A DNA stretch of 64,000 nucleotides, from the NCBI RefSeq assembly GCF_902506495.1, contig NZ_LR733264.1, positions 868,001 through 932,000 of the forward strand, in the 5' to 3' direction. A program made the translations under genes and the position numbers. How positions within the stretch are numbered: the stretch's first letter is position 1; each line of letters begins with the position of its first letter. Below, one piece after another: positions 8,700 through 17,513 of the stretch. The DNA is from Pseudomonas sp. 8O. GTDB taxonomy: Bacteria; Pseudomonadota; Gammaproteobacteria; Pseudomonadales; Pseudomonadaceae. The notes beneath the pieces were generated by a model. That model saw only the letters and a program-made list of their open reading frames with translations, was not told the origin of the DNA and did not search any database.

Positions 8700-9029
8700 A
8701 TGAAACAGCCAGCCGTTTACATCATGGCCAGCCGGCGTAATGGCACGCTCTATACCGGGGTTACGGCGGATCTGCTGCAGCGTGTCTGGCAGCATAGAGA
8801 GGGAGTGCTTGAGGGCTTTACACGCCGCTATGGCGTGAAGTTGCTGGTGTGGTACGAGCAGCATGAAAGCATGAGTGGCGCGATAGCCAGGGAGAAGGCG
8901 ATCAAGAAATGGAATCGTGTCTGGAAGTTGCGTCTGATCGAAGAGCAAAATCCGCAGTGGCAGGATCTCTGGTCGGAGATTGTTGGTGATTCGGCTCCTG
9001 CCGCTGGGTCCCCGCCTTCGCGGGGATGA
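8700..9029 (+). CDS. GIY-YIG single-domain nuclease-like protein
   Basis: This 109-residue protein is a stand-alone GIY-YIG domain of the UPF0213/YhbQ-like type: VYIMASRRNGTLYTGVT carries the GIY and YIG equivalents (residues 6-22), followed by LQRVWQHREG with the conserved Arg and His, and EKAIKKWNRVWKLRLIE with the catalytic-type Glu. AAAGGACTGCAGC precedes the ATG. The last nine codons (AAGSPPSRG) and the stop lie partly or wholly within a palindromic repeat at 9004-9033, and an inverted pair of the same repeat lies upstream. It has nothing obvious to do with flagella and looks inserted between fleR and fliE. Its substrate is unknown; family members are DNA nucleases or poorly characterised. 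Confidence 0.88.
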   Translation: MKQPAVYIMASRRNGTLYTGVTADLLQRVWQHREGVLEGFTRRYGVKLLVWYEQHESMSGAIAREKAIKKWNRVWKLRLIEEQNPQWQDLWSEIVGDSAPAAGSPPSRG

Positions 9030-9033
9030 CGGT
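9004..9033. repeat. Third TCATCCCCGCG repeat copy, overlapping the nuclease stop codon
   Basis: The 30 bases at 9004-9033 are identical to the arm at 8510-8539, starting CTGGGTCCCCGCC and ending GATGACGGT. The TGA at 9027-9029 inside this repeat ends the GIY-YIG gene. Confidence 0.93.
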
Positions 9034-9096
9034 AGTTAGCCTAATTTATCTGCGTGTCCTCGGTCTGATTCCCATAAGCCGCCTGTAGCTGCTTTG

Positions 9097-9113
9097 TTGG
9101 CACCCTTGTTGCA
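9097..9113 (+). promoter_or_regulatory. Sigma-54 promoter of the fliE operon
   Basis: TTGGCACCCTTGTTGCA is a near-perfect sigma-54 site with GG at 9099-9100 and GC at 9111-9112. It lies about 50 bases upstream of the fliE start. A FleQ-like half site GTCAAAAAG follows at 9139, downstream of the promoter, where atypical FleQ binding has been described for fliE in P. aeruginosa. Confidence 0.92.
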
Positions 9114-9165
9114 AATACCCCTGCATAGCGCCGCTAGTGTCAAAAAGCGGGCAGTGGAGGAAGTC

Positions 9166-9495
9166 ATGAGCCAAGGTGTCGAATTCAATCGCTTGATGCT
9201 GGAAATGCGTTCCATGCAGGCTGAGGCCATGGCGCGTCAGAAACCTGCTGTGAGCGAGCCAGTGCAAGGGGCGCCGAGTTTCTCGGAAATGCTCGGCCAG
9301 GCGGTGAACAAGGTCAACGAGACCCAGCAGGCTTCCAATAAACTGGCGACCGCTTTCGAGATGGGGCAGAGCGGGGTCGACCTGACCGACGTGATGATCG
9401 CCTCGCAGAAAGCCAGCGTATCCTTCCAGGCCATGAACCAGGTGCGTAACAAGCTGGTACAGGCGTATCAAGACATCATGCAGATGCCGGTCTGA
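9166..9495 (+). CDS. fliE: Hook-basal body complex protein FliE
   Basis: FliE joins the MS ring to the rod and is the first rod component exported. It has 109 residues, the same as in P. aeruginosa. The start at ATG 9166 follows TGGAGGAAGTC; an in-frame start at 9094 would lie inside the sigma-54 promoter and is rejected. The C-terminal half has the conserved motif [20 protein letters not shown] (about residues 73-92) and the family ending [15 protein letters not shown]. It heads the run fliEFGHIJ and further genes. Confidence 0.96.
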   Translation: MSQGVEFNRLMLEMRSMQAEAMARQKPAVSEPVQGAPSFSEMLGQAVNKVNETQQASNKLATAFEMGQSGVDLTDVMIASQKASVSFQAMNQVRNKLVQAYQDIMQMPV

Positions 9496-9505
9496 GGATT
9501 GATTC

Positions 9506-11290
9506 ATGGCTGAAGCAGCAGTAGCAAACGTACCGGCCAAGGCCGAGCCGGGTGAGCCCAAGAAGCCCCTGCTGGGCCTCAGCTTCCTGGAAAACCTCGC
9601 GGAGATGTCGGTGCTGCGTCAGCTCGGCCTGTTGGTCGGTCTGGCTGCCAGCGTGGCGATCGGTTTTGCCGTGGTGCTCTGGTCGCAGCAACCGGACTAT
9701 CGTCCGCTGTACGGCAGCCTCAATGGTATGGATGCTTCCCAGGTGGTCGATACCCTGACCACTTCCGGCATCGATTACACCATCGAACCCAACTCCGGCG
9801 CGCTGCTGGTCAAGGCTGATGATCTGGCGCGTGCGCGCATGCGCCTCGCTGCTGCTGGCGTGGCGCCTACCGATAACAGCGTCGGTTTCGAAATTCTTGA
9901 CCGTGAACAGGGCCTGGGTACCAGCCAGTTCATGGAGGCGACCCGGTATCGCCGTGGCCTCGAAGGCGAGCTGGCGCGTACGGTTTCCAGCCTCAATAAC
10001 GTCAAGGCGGCGCGGGTGCACCTGGCTATGCCCAAGGCGTCCGTTTTCGTGCGTGATGAGCGCAAACCGTCTGCCTCTGTGTTGGTCGAGCTGTACCCGG
10101 GACGTGGGCTGGAGCCCAGCCAGGTCATGGCGATCGTCAACCTGGTGGCGACCAGCGTGCCTGAGCTGGACAAGGGCCAGGTCACGGTGGTCGACCAGAA
10201 GGGCAATCTGCTTTCCGATCAGCAGGAATTGTCCGAGCTGAGCATGGCCGGCAAGCAGTTCGACTACACCCGCCGCATGGAAACGTTGTTCACCCAACGC
10301 GTGCACAACATTCTGCAGCCAGTGCTGGGCACCGGTCGCTACAAGGCGGAAGTATCGGCTGACGTGGATTTCAGCTCGGTTGAATCCACCTCCGAAATGT
10401 TCAATCCGGATCAACCCGCGCTGCGCAGTGAGCAGCAGGTCAATGAACAGCGCCAGAGCAGTCTGCCGCCGCAGGGCGTGCCGGGTGCTTTGTCCAATCA
10501 GCCACCGGGTCCGGCTGCCGCTCCGGAGCAGGCTGCTGGTGCGGCTGCACCAGCAGGCCCGGTCGCCGCGGGTCAGCCGCTGGTCGACGCCAATGGCCAG
10601 CAGATCATGGACCCGGTAACCGGCCAGCCGATGCTGGCACCTTACCCGGCAGACAAGCGCGAGCAGTCCACCCGCAACTTCGAATTGGACCGGTCGATCA
10701 GCTACACCCGTCAGCAGCAGGGGCGTCTGCGTCGGCTCTCGGTGGCGGTGGTGGTGGATGACCAGGTACGTGTCGATCCGGCCACTGGCGAGAGCAGCCG
10801 AGTGCCGTGGACGACCGATGACCTCGCGCGCTTTACCCGTCTGGTCCAGGATTCGGTGGGCTTCGATGCCAGCCGCGGCGACAGCGTCAGTGTGATCAAC
10901 ACTGCCTTCACGGCCTCGCTGGGCGAGGAAATCCCCGATATTCCGTTCTACACCCAGCCCTGGTTCTGGGACATCGTCAAGCAGGTGCTCGGCGTGCTGT
11001 TCATCCTGGTGTTGGTATTCGGTGTGCTGCGCCCGGTGCTCAACAACATCACCGGCGGCGGCAGGGGCAAGGAGCTGGCAGGTTCCGGCGATGTGGAACT
11101 TGGCGCAATGGGAGGTCTGGACGGCGAGCTGTCCGACGACCGCGTCAGCCTCGGTGGGCCGCAGAGCATCATGTTGCCGAGCCCCAGCGAGGGGTATGAT
11201 GCACAACTGAACGCTATCAAGAGTCTGGTAGCGGAAGATCCTGGCCGCGTCGCCCAGGTCGTGAAAGAGTGGATCAACGCCGATGAGTGA
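9506..11290 (+). CDS. fliF: Flagellar MS-ring protein FliF
   Basis: FliF builds the MS ring in the inner membrane, the base on which rotor and export apparatus assemble. It has 594 residues. The N-terminal transmembrane segment (about 46-66) follows a short cytoplasmic tail. The YscJ/FliF domain covers about 70-245 (PLYGSLNGMDASQVVDTL). The FliF_C domain follows, interrupted by a Pro/Ala/Gly-rich insertion (about 315-365). The second transmembrane segment lies at about 490-515 (VLGVLFILVLVFGVLRPVL). The C-terminal tail (AEDPGRVAQVVKEWINADE) is the FliG-binding peptide. fliG starts 8 bases before its stop. Confidence 0.97.
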   Translation: MAEAAVANVPAKAEPGEPKKPLLGLSFLENLAEMSVLRQLGLLVGLAASVAIGFAVVLWSQQPDYRPLYGSLNGMDASQVVDTLTTSGIDYTIEPNSGALLVKADDLARARMRLAAAGVAPTDNSVGFEILDREQGLGTSQFMEATRYRRGLEGELARTVSSLNNVKAARVHLAMPKASVFVRDERKPSASVLVELYPGRGLEPSQVMAIVNLVATSVPELDKGQVTVVDQKGNLLSDQQELSELSMAGKQFDYTRRMETLFTQRVHNILQPVLGTGRYKAEVSADVDFSSVESTSEMFNPDQPALRSEQQVNEQRQSSLPPQGVPGALSNQPPGPAAAPEQAAGAAAPAGPVAAGQPLVDANGQQIMDPVTGQPMLAPYPADKREQSTRNFELDRSISYTRQQQGRLRRLSVAVVVDDQVRVDPATGESSRVPWTTDDLARFTRLVQDSVGFDASRGDSVSVINTAFTASLGEEIPDIPFYTQPWFWDIVKQVLGVLFILVLVFGVLRPVLNNITGGGRGKELAGSGDVELGAMGGLDGELSDDRVSLGGPQSIMLPSPSEGYDAQLNAIKSLVAEDPGRVAQVVKEWINADE

Positions 11291-12299
11291 GAATCGTACC
11301 GCTACCAAGCTGAACAAGGTCGACAAGGCTGCGATTCTGCTGCTTTCGCTGGGTGAGACCGATGCCGCACAGGTGTTGCGTCACCTCGGGCCGAAGGAAG
11401 TGCAGCGCGTCGGTGTGGCCATGGCCGGCATGCGCAATATCCATCGCGAGCAGGTCGAGCAGGTAATGGCCGAGTTCGTCGATATCGTTGGCGACCAGAC
11501 CAGCCTCGGTGTGGGTTCCGATGCCTATATCCGCAAGATGCTCACTTCTGCGTTGGGTGAGGACAAGGCCGGTAATCTGATTGACCGCATCCTGCTCGGC
11601 GGCAGTACCAGTGGCCTGGACAGCCTGAAGTGGATGGAGCCGCGCGCCGTCGCTGACGTGATCCGCTACGAGCACCCGCAGATCCAGGCCATCGTCGTCG
11701 CCTATCTCGATCCGGATCAGGCTGGCGAAGTGCTCAGCCATTTCGACCACAAGGTGCGCCTGGACATCATCCTGCGCGTGTCCTCGCTCAATACCGTGCA
11801 GCCGTCCGCGCTCAAGGAGCTCAACCAGATCCTCGAGAAGCAGTTCTCTGGCAGCGCAAACACCACACGCGCCACCATGGGCGGCGTCAAGCGTGCGGCG
11901 GACATCATGAACTTCCTCGACAGCTCGGTGGAAGGTCAGCTGATGGACTCCATCCGCGAGGTGGACGAAGACCTGTCGACGCAGATCGAAGACCTCATGT
12001 TCGTCTTCGACAACCTGGCCGATGTCGACGACCGTGGCATCCAGGCACTGATGCGCGAAGTCTCGTCCGAGGTGCTGGTACTGGCACTCAAGGGCGCCGA
12101 CGAGGCAATCAAGGACAAGGTTTTCAAGAACATGTCCAAACGCGCAGCCGAGTTGCTGCGCGACGACCTGGAGGCCAAGGGGCCGGTGCGCGTCAGCGAC
12201 GTCGAAGGGGCGCAGAAAGAAATTCTCACCATCGCCCGGCGCATGGCCGAAGCCGGAGAGATCGTGCTCGGCGGCAAGGGTGGCGAGGAGATGGTTTAA
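11283..12299 (+). CDS. fliG: Flagellar motor switch protein FliG
   Basis: FliG sits on the cytoplasmic face of the MS ring, links FliF to FliM and interacts with the stators. It has 338 residues in the usual three domains: FliG_N (about 10-110), FliG_M (about 120-195, with the EHPQ motif at HPQIQAIVVAYL) and FliG_C (about 220-330), where the charged helix VLALKGADEAIKDKVFKNMSKRAA carries the torque-generating residues. The start overlaps the end of fliF (translational coupling), and fliH follows after 3 bases. Confidence 0.97.
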   Translation: MSENRTATKLNKVDKAAILLLSLGETDAAQVLRHLGPKEVQRVGVAMAGMRNIHREQVEQVMAEFVDIVGDQTSLGVGSDAYIRKMLTSALGEDKAGNLIDRILLGGSTSGLDSLKWMEPRAVADVIRYEHPQIQAIVVAYLDPDQAGEVLSHFDHKVRLDIILRVSSLNTVQPSALKELNQILEKQFSGSANTTRATMGGVKRAADIMNFLDSSVEGQLMDSIREVDEDLSTQIEDLMFVFDNLADVDDRGIQALMREVSSEVLVLALKGADEAIKDKVFKNMSKRAAELLRDDLEAKGPVRVSDVEGAQKEILTIARRMAEAGEIVLGGKGGEEMV

Positions 12300-12302
12300 G
12301 CC

Positions 12303-13109
12303 ATGGCTGCCAAGGAGCCCGAGAGCGAGCTGATTCGCGCCAAGGATCTCGGCGCGTTCGACCGCTGGGCGTTGCCCAGCTTCGATGCGCCGGGTGAAGA
12401 ACCGGCAGCAGCCGAAGCTGTTGCTGATGAACAGGCGCAGCCTCCGGCCGAGGTCGAGGAGCAGGACGCAGCGCAGATCGAAGAGGTCGCACTCGAAGAT
12501 GTCAAACCGCTGACGCTCGATGAGCTCGAAGCCATCCGCCAGGATGCCTACAACGAAGGCTTCGCCACGGGCGAGAAGGACGGCTTCCATGCCGGCCAGA
12601 TCAAGGCCAAGCAGGAGGCTGACGCGGCCTTGGCGCTGAAGGTCGGCAGCCTGGAAACGCTCATGATGCAGTTGCTCGATCCGATTGCCGAGCAGGACCA
12701 GCAGATGGAAGTGGCCATGGTGCGTCTGGTCAGCCATATGGTGCGCGAGGTGATTCAGCGTGAACTGAGCACCGACTCCAGTCAGATTCGCCAGGTGCTG
12801 CGTGAAGCGCTCAAGCTGCTGCCGATGGGGGCGGGCAACGTACGCATTCAGGTCAACCCCCAGGACTTCGAAGTGATCAAGGCGCTGCGCGAGCGTCATG
12901 AGGAAAGCTGGCGCATCCTCGAGGATGACAGTCTGCTGCCGGGCGGTTGCCGTATCGAGTCGGAGCATAGCCAAATCGACGCCAGCGTCGAGACGCGCAT
13001 GGCGCAGGCACTCAAGCAACTGTTCGAGCAGCAGCGCGCGCAGAGCACCCAGCCGCCGGAAGCGGACATCAATCTGGACCTGGACCTGGATCGCGACGAT
13101 GCGCGTTGA
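12303..13109 (+). CDS. fliH: Flagellar export stator protein FliH
   Basis: FliH holds the export ATPase FliI at the base of the export gate through the C-ring protein FliN. It has 268 residues. The N-terminal 75 are acidic and Ala/Pro/Glu-rich and poorly conserved. The middle has FliH-type GxxxG spacing ([20 protein letters not shown], about 82-101), and the C-terminal half matches the FliH/YscL domain (about 120-245). Its last 11 bases overlap the start of fliI, so the two are coupled. Confidence 0.95.
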   Translation: MAAKEPESELIRAKDLGAFDRWALPSFDAPGEEPAAAEAVADEQAQPPAEVEEQDAAQIEEVALEDVKPLTLDELEAIRQDAYNEGFATGEKDGFHAGQIKAKQEADAALALKVGSLETLMMQLLDPIAEQDQQMEVAMVRLVSHMVREVIQRELSTDSSQIRQVLREALKLLPMGAGNVRIQVNPQDFEVIKALRERHEESWRILEDDSLLPGGCRIESEHSQIDASVETRMAQALKQLFEQQRAQSTQPPEADINLDLDLDRDDAR

Positions 13110-14445
13110 CCGCGTGAGTTTCGCCCGGCGTCTGGAGGGCTACAGTGATGCGATCAGCCTGCCTAGCCAACCCATACTCGAAGGCCGCCTACTGCGCATG
13201 GTCGGTCTCACCCTGGAGGCCGAAGGGCTGCGCGCAGCCATAGGCAGCCGCTGCCTGGTCATCAACGAAGACAGCTACCATCCGGTTCAGGTCGAGGCCG
13301 AAGTGATGGGGTTCTCCGGGGGCAAGATCTATCTGATGCCGGCGGGCAGTCTGGCGGGTATTGCGCCGGGTGCGCGCGTTGTGCCATTGCCCGATGCCGG
13401 GCGCTTGCCCATGGGCATGTCCATGCTTGGCCGAGTGCTCGATGGCACTGGCCGCGCCCTGGATGGCAAAGGCGGGATGAAGGCCGAGGACTGGGTGCCG
13501 ATGGATGGCCCTGCCATCAACCCGCTCAATCGCGACCCCATCAGCCAACCTTTGGATGTCGGCATTCGTTCGATCAACGGCTTGCTCACTGTCGGACGCG
13601 GTCAGCGTCTGGGCTTGTTCGCCGGTACCGGCGTGGGCAAGTCGGTGCTGCTGGGCATGATGACGCGTTTTACCGAGGCCGAGATCATCGTGGTTGGGTT
13701 GATCGGTGAGCGCGGGCGTGAGGTCAAGGAGTTCATCGACGAGATTCTTGGCGAAGAAGGTCTCAAGCGCTCCGTGGTTGTGGCTTCTCCGGCCGATGAA
13801 GCGCCGCTGATGCGTTTACGTGCGGCGCAGTACTGCACGCGCATCGCCGAGTACTTTCGTGACAAGGGCAAGAACGTTCTGTTGCTGATGGATTCACTGA
13901 CGCGCTATGCCCAGGCCCAGCGTGAAATCGCTCTGGCTATCGGTGAGCCGCCAGCGACCAAGGGCTACCCGCCATCGGTGTTCGCCAAGTTGCCCAAGTT
14001 GGTCGAACGCGCCGGCAATGCCGAAGCCGGCGGCGGTTCGATCACCGCGTTCTACACCGTGCTGAGTGAAGGCGATGACCAGCAAGACCCTATCGCCGAT
14101 GCGGCACGTGGTGTGCTCGACGGGCACTTTGTCCTGTCACGCCGTCTGGCCGAGGAAGGGCACTATCCAGCGATCGATATCGAATCCTCGATCAGCCGGG
14201 TCATGCCGCAAGTGGTGCCGCCCGAGCAGCTCAAGCAGGCGCAGCGATTCAAACAGTTGTGGTCACGCTATCAACAGAGCCGCGATCTGATCAGTGTGGG
14301 GGCCTATGTTCCCGGTGGCGATGCGGACACTGACCTGGCCATCGCCCGCCAGCCGGTCATGGCTCAATATCTGCGTCAGGGTCTGGACGAAAGTGTGGGC
14401 ATGCCACAGAGTCGTGAGCAGTTGGCGGCCTTGCTGGGGCAATGA
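13099..14445 (+). CDS. fliI: Flagellum-specific ATPase FliI
   Basis: FliI is the hexameric ATPase of the flagellar type III export apparatus, related to F1 beta subunits. The chosen start at ATG 13099 gives 448 residues beginning [15 protein letters not shown], in line with P. aeruginosa FliI (about 451); the open frame continues upstream only as an overlap with fliH. Walker A is GTGVGKS at 176-182, Walker [21 protein letters not shown], and the [20 protein letters not shown] box is typical. The C-terminal domain contacts FliJ. Translation probably depends on fliH. Confidence 0.96.
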   Translation: MRVDRVSFARRLEGYSDAISLPSQPILEGRLLRMVGLTLEAEGLRAAIGSRCLVINEDSYHPVQVEAEVMGFSGGKIYLMPAGSLAGIAPGARVVPLPDAGRLPMGMSMLGRVLDGTGRALDGKGGMKAEDWVPMDGPAINPLNRDPISQPLDVGIRSINGLLTVGRGQRLGLFAGTGVGKSVLLGMMTRFTEAEIIVVGLIGERGREVKEFIDEILGEEGLKRSVVVASPADEAPLMRLRAAQYCTRIAEYFRDKGKNVLLLMDSLTRYAQAQREIALAIGEPPATKGYPPSVFAKLPKLVERAGNAEAGGGSITAFYTVLSEGDDQQDPIADAARGVLDGHFVLSRRLAEEGHYPAIDIESSISRVMPQVVPPEQLKQAQRFKQLWSRYQQSRDLISVGAYVPGGDADTDLAIARQPVMAQYLRQGLDESVGMPQSREQLAALLGQ

Positions 14446-14491
14446 TGGCGTTGATCAAGGTGTTTTTCGTCATCGCTGAGGTCGTGCATCG

Positions 14492-14941
14492 ATGAGTCTC
14501 AGTCGCGCCAAGCGCCTGCAGCCGGTCGTCGAGATGGCAGAAAAGGCCGAGCGCGAGGCCGCGCGCCAACTCGGGCATTGCCAGGGGCTGGTCGGCCAGG
14601 CCGAAGCCAAGCTGGGTGAGCTGGAGCGTTTCCGTGGTGACTACCAGCAGCAGTGGATCAGCGAGGGTAGCAAGGGCGTTTCCGGCCAGTGGCTGATGAA
14701 CTATCAGCGCTTTCTGTCGCAGTTGGAGACGGCAGTCGGCCAGCAGCAGCAAAGTCTGGAGTGGCATCGCGCCAATCTTGAAAAGGTGCGTGCCGTTTGG
14801 CAGCAGCGCTATGCGCGTCTCGAGGGACTGCGCAAACTGGTACAGCGCTACATCGATGAAGCCCGATTGGCCGAAGACAAGCGCGAACAGAAACTGCTCG
14901 ACGAACTGGCGCAACGCCTGATCGACCGTGGCGAACCCTGA
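14492..14941 (+). CDS. fliJ: Flagellar export protein FliJ
   Basis: FliJ is the coiled-coil central stalk of the FliI ring and contacts FlhA during export. It is predicted as 149 residues of almost continuous helix rich in Gln, Glu, Arg and Leu, with no other motif, as normal for FliJ. It directly follows fliI. There is no strong ribosome-binding site before ATG 14492; a weak GAGGTCGTG lies upstream. Confidence 0.92.
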   Translation: MSLSRAKRLQPVVEMAEKAEREAARQLGHCQGLVGQAEAKLGELERFRGDYQQQWISEGSKGVSGQWLMNYQRFLSQLETAVGQQQQSLEWHRANLEKVRAVWQQRYARLEGLRKLVQRYIDEARLAEDKREQKLLDELAQRLIDRGEP

Positions 14942-15026
14942 ATAGAGGTTGTTTCGTTGCCGACCAGATGCTACACCTTCAAACGTGAACTGCCCTATCT
15001 GGCAAAGTCTCGACAAAGGAGTAGAC

Positions 15027-15332
15027 ATGGCCATTACCTCGCAGCCCTCGGCAGACGGGCAAGAGCTGACCATTGTGATTCGAGGACGCTTCGACTTCGC
15101 CTCCCACCAGGAATTTCGTGACGCCTATGAGCGCGTCGATCAGACGCCCAGGCGCTATCAGGTCGACCTGCGCGACACCAGCTATCTGGACAGTTCGGCA
15201 TTGGGCATGCTGCTGCTGTTGCGTGACCATGCTGGCGGCGATTCGGCGCAGATCAGCCTGCTCAACTGCAGCAGTGACGTGCGCAAGATCCTCGCCATCT
15301 CCAACTTCGAGCAGCTGTTCAAGATCAGCTGA
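15027..15332 (+). CDS. hsbA: STAS-domain anti-sigma antagonist HsbA
   Basis: This 101-residue single-domain STAS protein is the output of the HptB pathway in Pseudomonas. In P. aeruginosa HsbA binds the anti-sigma factor FlgM or a diguanylate cyclase depending on its phosphorylation, steering between swimming and biofilm. The phospho-acceptor is Ser56 in YLDSSALGMLLLL. The start at ATG 15027 follows AAAGGAGTAGAC; an earlier in-frame start at 14949 lacks such a site. It is followed 2 bases later by hsbR. Confidence 0.93.
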   Translation: MAITSQPSADGQELTIVIRGRFDFASHQEFRDAYERVDQTPRRYQVDLRDTSYLDSSALGMLLLLRDHAGGDSAQISLLNCSSDVRKILAISNFEQLFKIS

Positions 15333-15334
15333 GC

Positions 15335-17023
15335 ATGCCTGAGCGTCTTGCCATCCTGATCGCGGAGGACAACGCGGCCGACCGTATGCTGCTGTCCACC
15401 ATCGTCAGTCGTCAGGGCCACCGTGTCCTGACCGCCAGCAATGGCCTGGAGGCGGTGGCCCTGTTCGAGCAGGAGCGCCCACATCTGGTTCTGATGGATG
15501 CGCTGATGCCGGTGATGGATGGTTTCGAGGCGGCGCGACGGATCAAGGATCAGGCCGGCGAGGCGCTGGTGCCGATCATCTTCCTCACTTCGCTGACCGA
15601 GGGCGAAGCGCTGGTGCGTTGTCTGGAGGCCGGTGGCGACGACTTTCTCGCCAAGCCCTACAACAGGGTGATCCTCGAGGCCAAGATAGGTGCGATGGAT
15701 CGTCTGCGCCGATTGCATGACACGGTATTGAAACAACGCGACCTGATCGCTCGGCACAATGAGCACCTGTTGCGCGAGCAACGCGTGGCCAAGGCGGTAT
15801 TCGACAAGGTGGCGCATTCCGGCTGTCTGGATGCGCCTAATATCCGTTACATGCAGTCACCCTACGCGCTGTTCAACGGTGATTTGCTGCTGGCGGCGTA
15901 CAAGCCGTCTGGCGGCATGCACGTGATGCTGGGCGATTTCACCGGCCATGGTTTGCCGGCGGCTATTGGCGCGATGCCGCTGGCCGAGGTGTTCTACGGC
16001 ATGACTGCCAAAGGCCATGCCCTTGCCGAGGTCCTTCGCGAGATCAACGCCAAGCTCAAGCGCATCCTTCCTGTAGGCGTTTTCTGTTGCGCCACCGTGC
16101 TCAACATCAGCAGCAAGCGAGGCTTGCTCGAGGTGTGGAGTGGCGGGTTGCCGGATGGCTACCTGCTACATGGCGATGGTCGCCCGCGTCAGTCATTGGT
16201 GTCACGCCATCTGCCCCTGGGAATCCTCGAGCCAGCGGCGTTCAGTGATCGCTGCGAGGTCTATCCGCTGGCGCCGGGAGATCGTATTTTTCTGCTCAGC
16301 GATGGCGTGCTCGAGGCCAGTGACCAGCAAGGGCAGCTATTCGGCGAGGCCCGTCTGCTCGAGCTTCTGGAGTCCAATCGTCAGCCGCAGGCATTGTTCG
16401 AAGAAATCCAGCAGGCACTGACGGCGTTCCGTGGCGAGCAACAGGATGACGTCAGCATGGTTCAGGTCGGCTTGGCCGAAGACGATGAGCGTCCTCGCCC
16501 ACTGGCATTTGCCGACAGTGGTCAGAGCAGCGTGATGGACTGGTCAGCCAGTTTCGAGTTTCGTGCACTGAGCCTGCGTCATTTCAACCCTCTGCCATTT
16601 TTGCTGCAGCTGCTGCTGGACGTGCGGGCGTTGCGGCCGCGTGGTGGAGAGCTGTATACCGTGCTTGCCGAGCTCTATTCCAATGCCCTGGAACATGGGG
16701 TTATGGGCCTGGATTCCTCACTCAAGCAGGATGCCAGTGGTTTTGCCGAGTACTACCGGGAGCGACGGCTGCGTCTGGCCTCCCTGCAGGATGGCTATGT
16801 CCGATTTCATGTGCAGATGCTGCCGGAAGCAGGGGGAGGGCGTCTGATCGTTCGGGTCGAGGACAGTGGCCCCGGATTCGATCCGGTCACTGTCATGGCA
16901 CTCGGTGACGAAGCCCTGTGTGGTCGCGGTCTTGCCCTGGTACGTCAGCTCAGTGATGGTTTCCAGATCGCCCCGGTTGGCCAGGGAGTCAGCGTGGAGT
17001 TTTGCTGGTCCTCTGAGGCATAA
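15335..17023 (+). CDS. hsbR: Response regulator HsbR (receiver, PP2C phosphatase, kinase domains)
   Basis: HsbR takes phosphate from HptB and acts as phosphatase or kinase on HsbA. It has 562 residues in three parts: a receiver (about 5-120) with Asp55 in LVLMDALMPVMDG and Lys in DFLAKPYN; a PP2C/SpoIIE-type phosphatase (about 180-385) with GDFTGHGLPAAIG and the Asp-rich GEQQDDVSMVQVGL; and a C-terminal HATPase serine-kinase-like domain (about 420-560) with ELYSNALEHGVMG and VEDSGPGFD. The gene lies between hsbA and hptB, as in the P. aeruginosa hptB locus, but here inside the fli cluster. Confidence 0.93.
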   Translation: MPERLAILIAEDNAADRMLLSTIVSRQGHRVLTASNGLEAVALFEQERPHLVLMDALMPVMDGFEAARRIKDQAGEALVPIIFLTSLTEGEALVRCLEAGGDDFLAKPYNRVILEAKIGAMDRLRRLHDTVLKQRDLIARHNEHLLREQRVAKAVFDKVAHSGCLDAPNIRYMQSPYALFNGDLLLAAYKPSGGMHVMLGDFTGHGLPAAIGAMPLAEVFYGMTAKGHALAEVLREINAKLKRILPVGVFCCATVLNISSKRGLLEVWSGGLPDGYLLHGDGRPRQSLVSRHLPLGILEPAAFSDRCEVYPLAPGDRIFLLSDGVLEASDQQGQLFGEARLLELLESNRQPQALFEEIQQALTAFRGEQQDDVSMVQVGLAEDDERPRPLAFADSGQSSVMDWSASFEFRALSLRHFNPLPFLLQLLLDVRALRPRGGELYTVLAELYSNALEHGVMGLDSSLKQDASGFAEYYRERRLRLASLQDGYVRFHVQMLPEAGGGRLIVRVEDSGPGFDPVTVMALGDEALCGRGLALVRQLSDGFQIAPVGQGVSVEFCWSSEA

Positions 17024-17052
17024 TGCGAGGCTGTTGTTCAGGGGGTGACACG

Positions 17053-17406
17053 GTGTCCGATATCCATCTCGACGATGCCGTCCTGGCGGCCCTGCAGGAC
17101 GTCATGGAGGACGAATACCCGATTCTGCTCGATACCTTCGTGGCCGATTCCGAGGAGCGTCTGCGTCTGTTGCATGAAGCTACGGCTGAGGGTGATGCGC
17201 AGGGCCTGCGCCTGGCTGCGCACAGCTTCAAGGGCAGCTGCAGCAACATGGGGGCGGTGCTTCTGGCCAGCTTGTGCAAGGAGCTCGAGGACGCGGGGCG
17301 GCGCGAGGCCCTGGAGCCGGCTCCGGCCCTGATCGAGCAGATCGAGCGCGAGTTCGCCATCGTCCGCATCCTGTTCAAATCCGAGCGCCAGCGCTATCGC
17401 GTCTGA
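17053..17406 (+). CDS. hptB: Histidine phosphotransfer protein HptB
   Basis: HptB is a single-domain Hpt protein that collects phosphate from hybrid kinases (RetS, SagS, PA1611 and PA1976 in P. aeruginosa) and passes it to HsbR. The 117-residue protein has the phospho-acceptor His57 in LAAHSFKGSCSNMGA. The start is GTG 17053 behind CAGGGGGTGACACG; an in-frame ATG at 17023 overlaps the end of hsbR and would add a Cys-rich tail not seen in homologues I know. A sigma-54 promoter for fliK begins 55 bases after its stop. Confidence 0.93.
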   Translation: MSDIHLDDAVLAALQDVMEDEYPILLDTFVADSEERLRLLHEATAEGDAQGLRLAAHSFKGSCSNMGAVLLASLCKELEDAGRREALEPAPALIEQIEREFAIVRILFKSERQRYRV

Positions 17407-17460
17407 GAGCCTGCTTTTAACGCAGCAGACATTGAACATACTCTGACGGCTTTCCCCGAG

Positions 17461-17477
17461 TTGGCCCGCCCTTTGCT
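17461..17477 (+). promoter_or_regulatory. Sigma-54 promoter of fliK
   Basis: TTGGCCCGCCCTTTGCT differs from the sigma-54 consensus YTGGCACGN4TTGCW at one position; GG is at 17463-17464 and GC at 17475-17476. The fliK start is 37 bases downstream. No TCAA-N4-TTGA element is visible nearby, so FleR rather than FleQ may act here. Confidence 0.82.
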
Positions 17478-17513
17478 CTGATCCTGTCACGACCCATCAG
17501 ACGGAGAGCGTCC

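Noticed and set aside
8510..9033. Repeats considered as a CRISPR array
   Set aside because: Only three copies, in inverted orientation, with no regular spacers and no cas genes.
9476..13019. Long open frames on the minus strand opposite fliF to fliH (for example 9476-11326 and 11274-13019)
   Set aside because: They are shadows caused by high GC and codon bias; their products are His/Gln/Arg-rich, have no family features and overlap firmly assigned genes.
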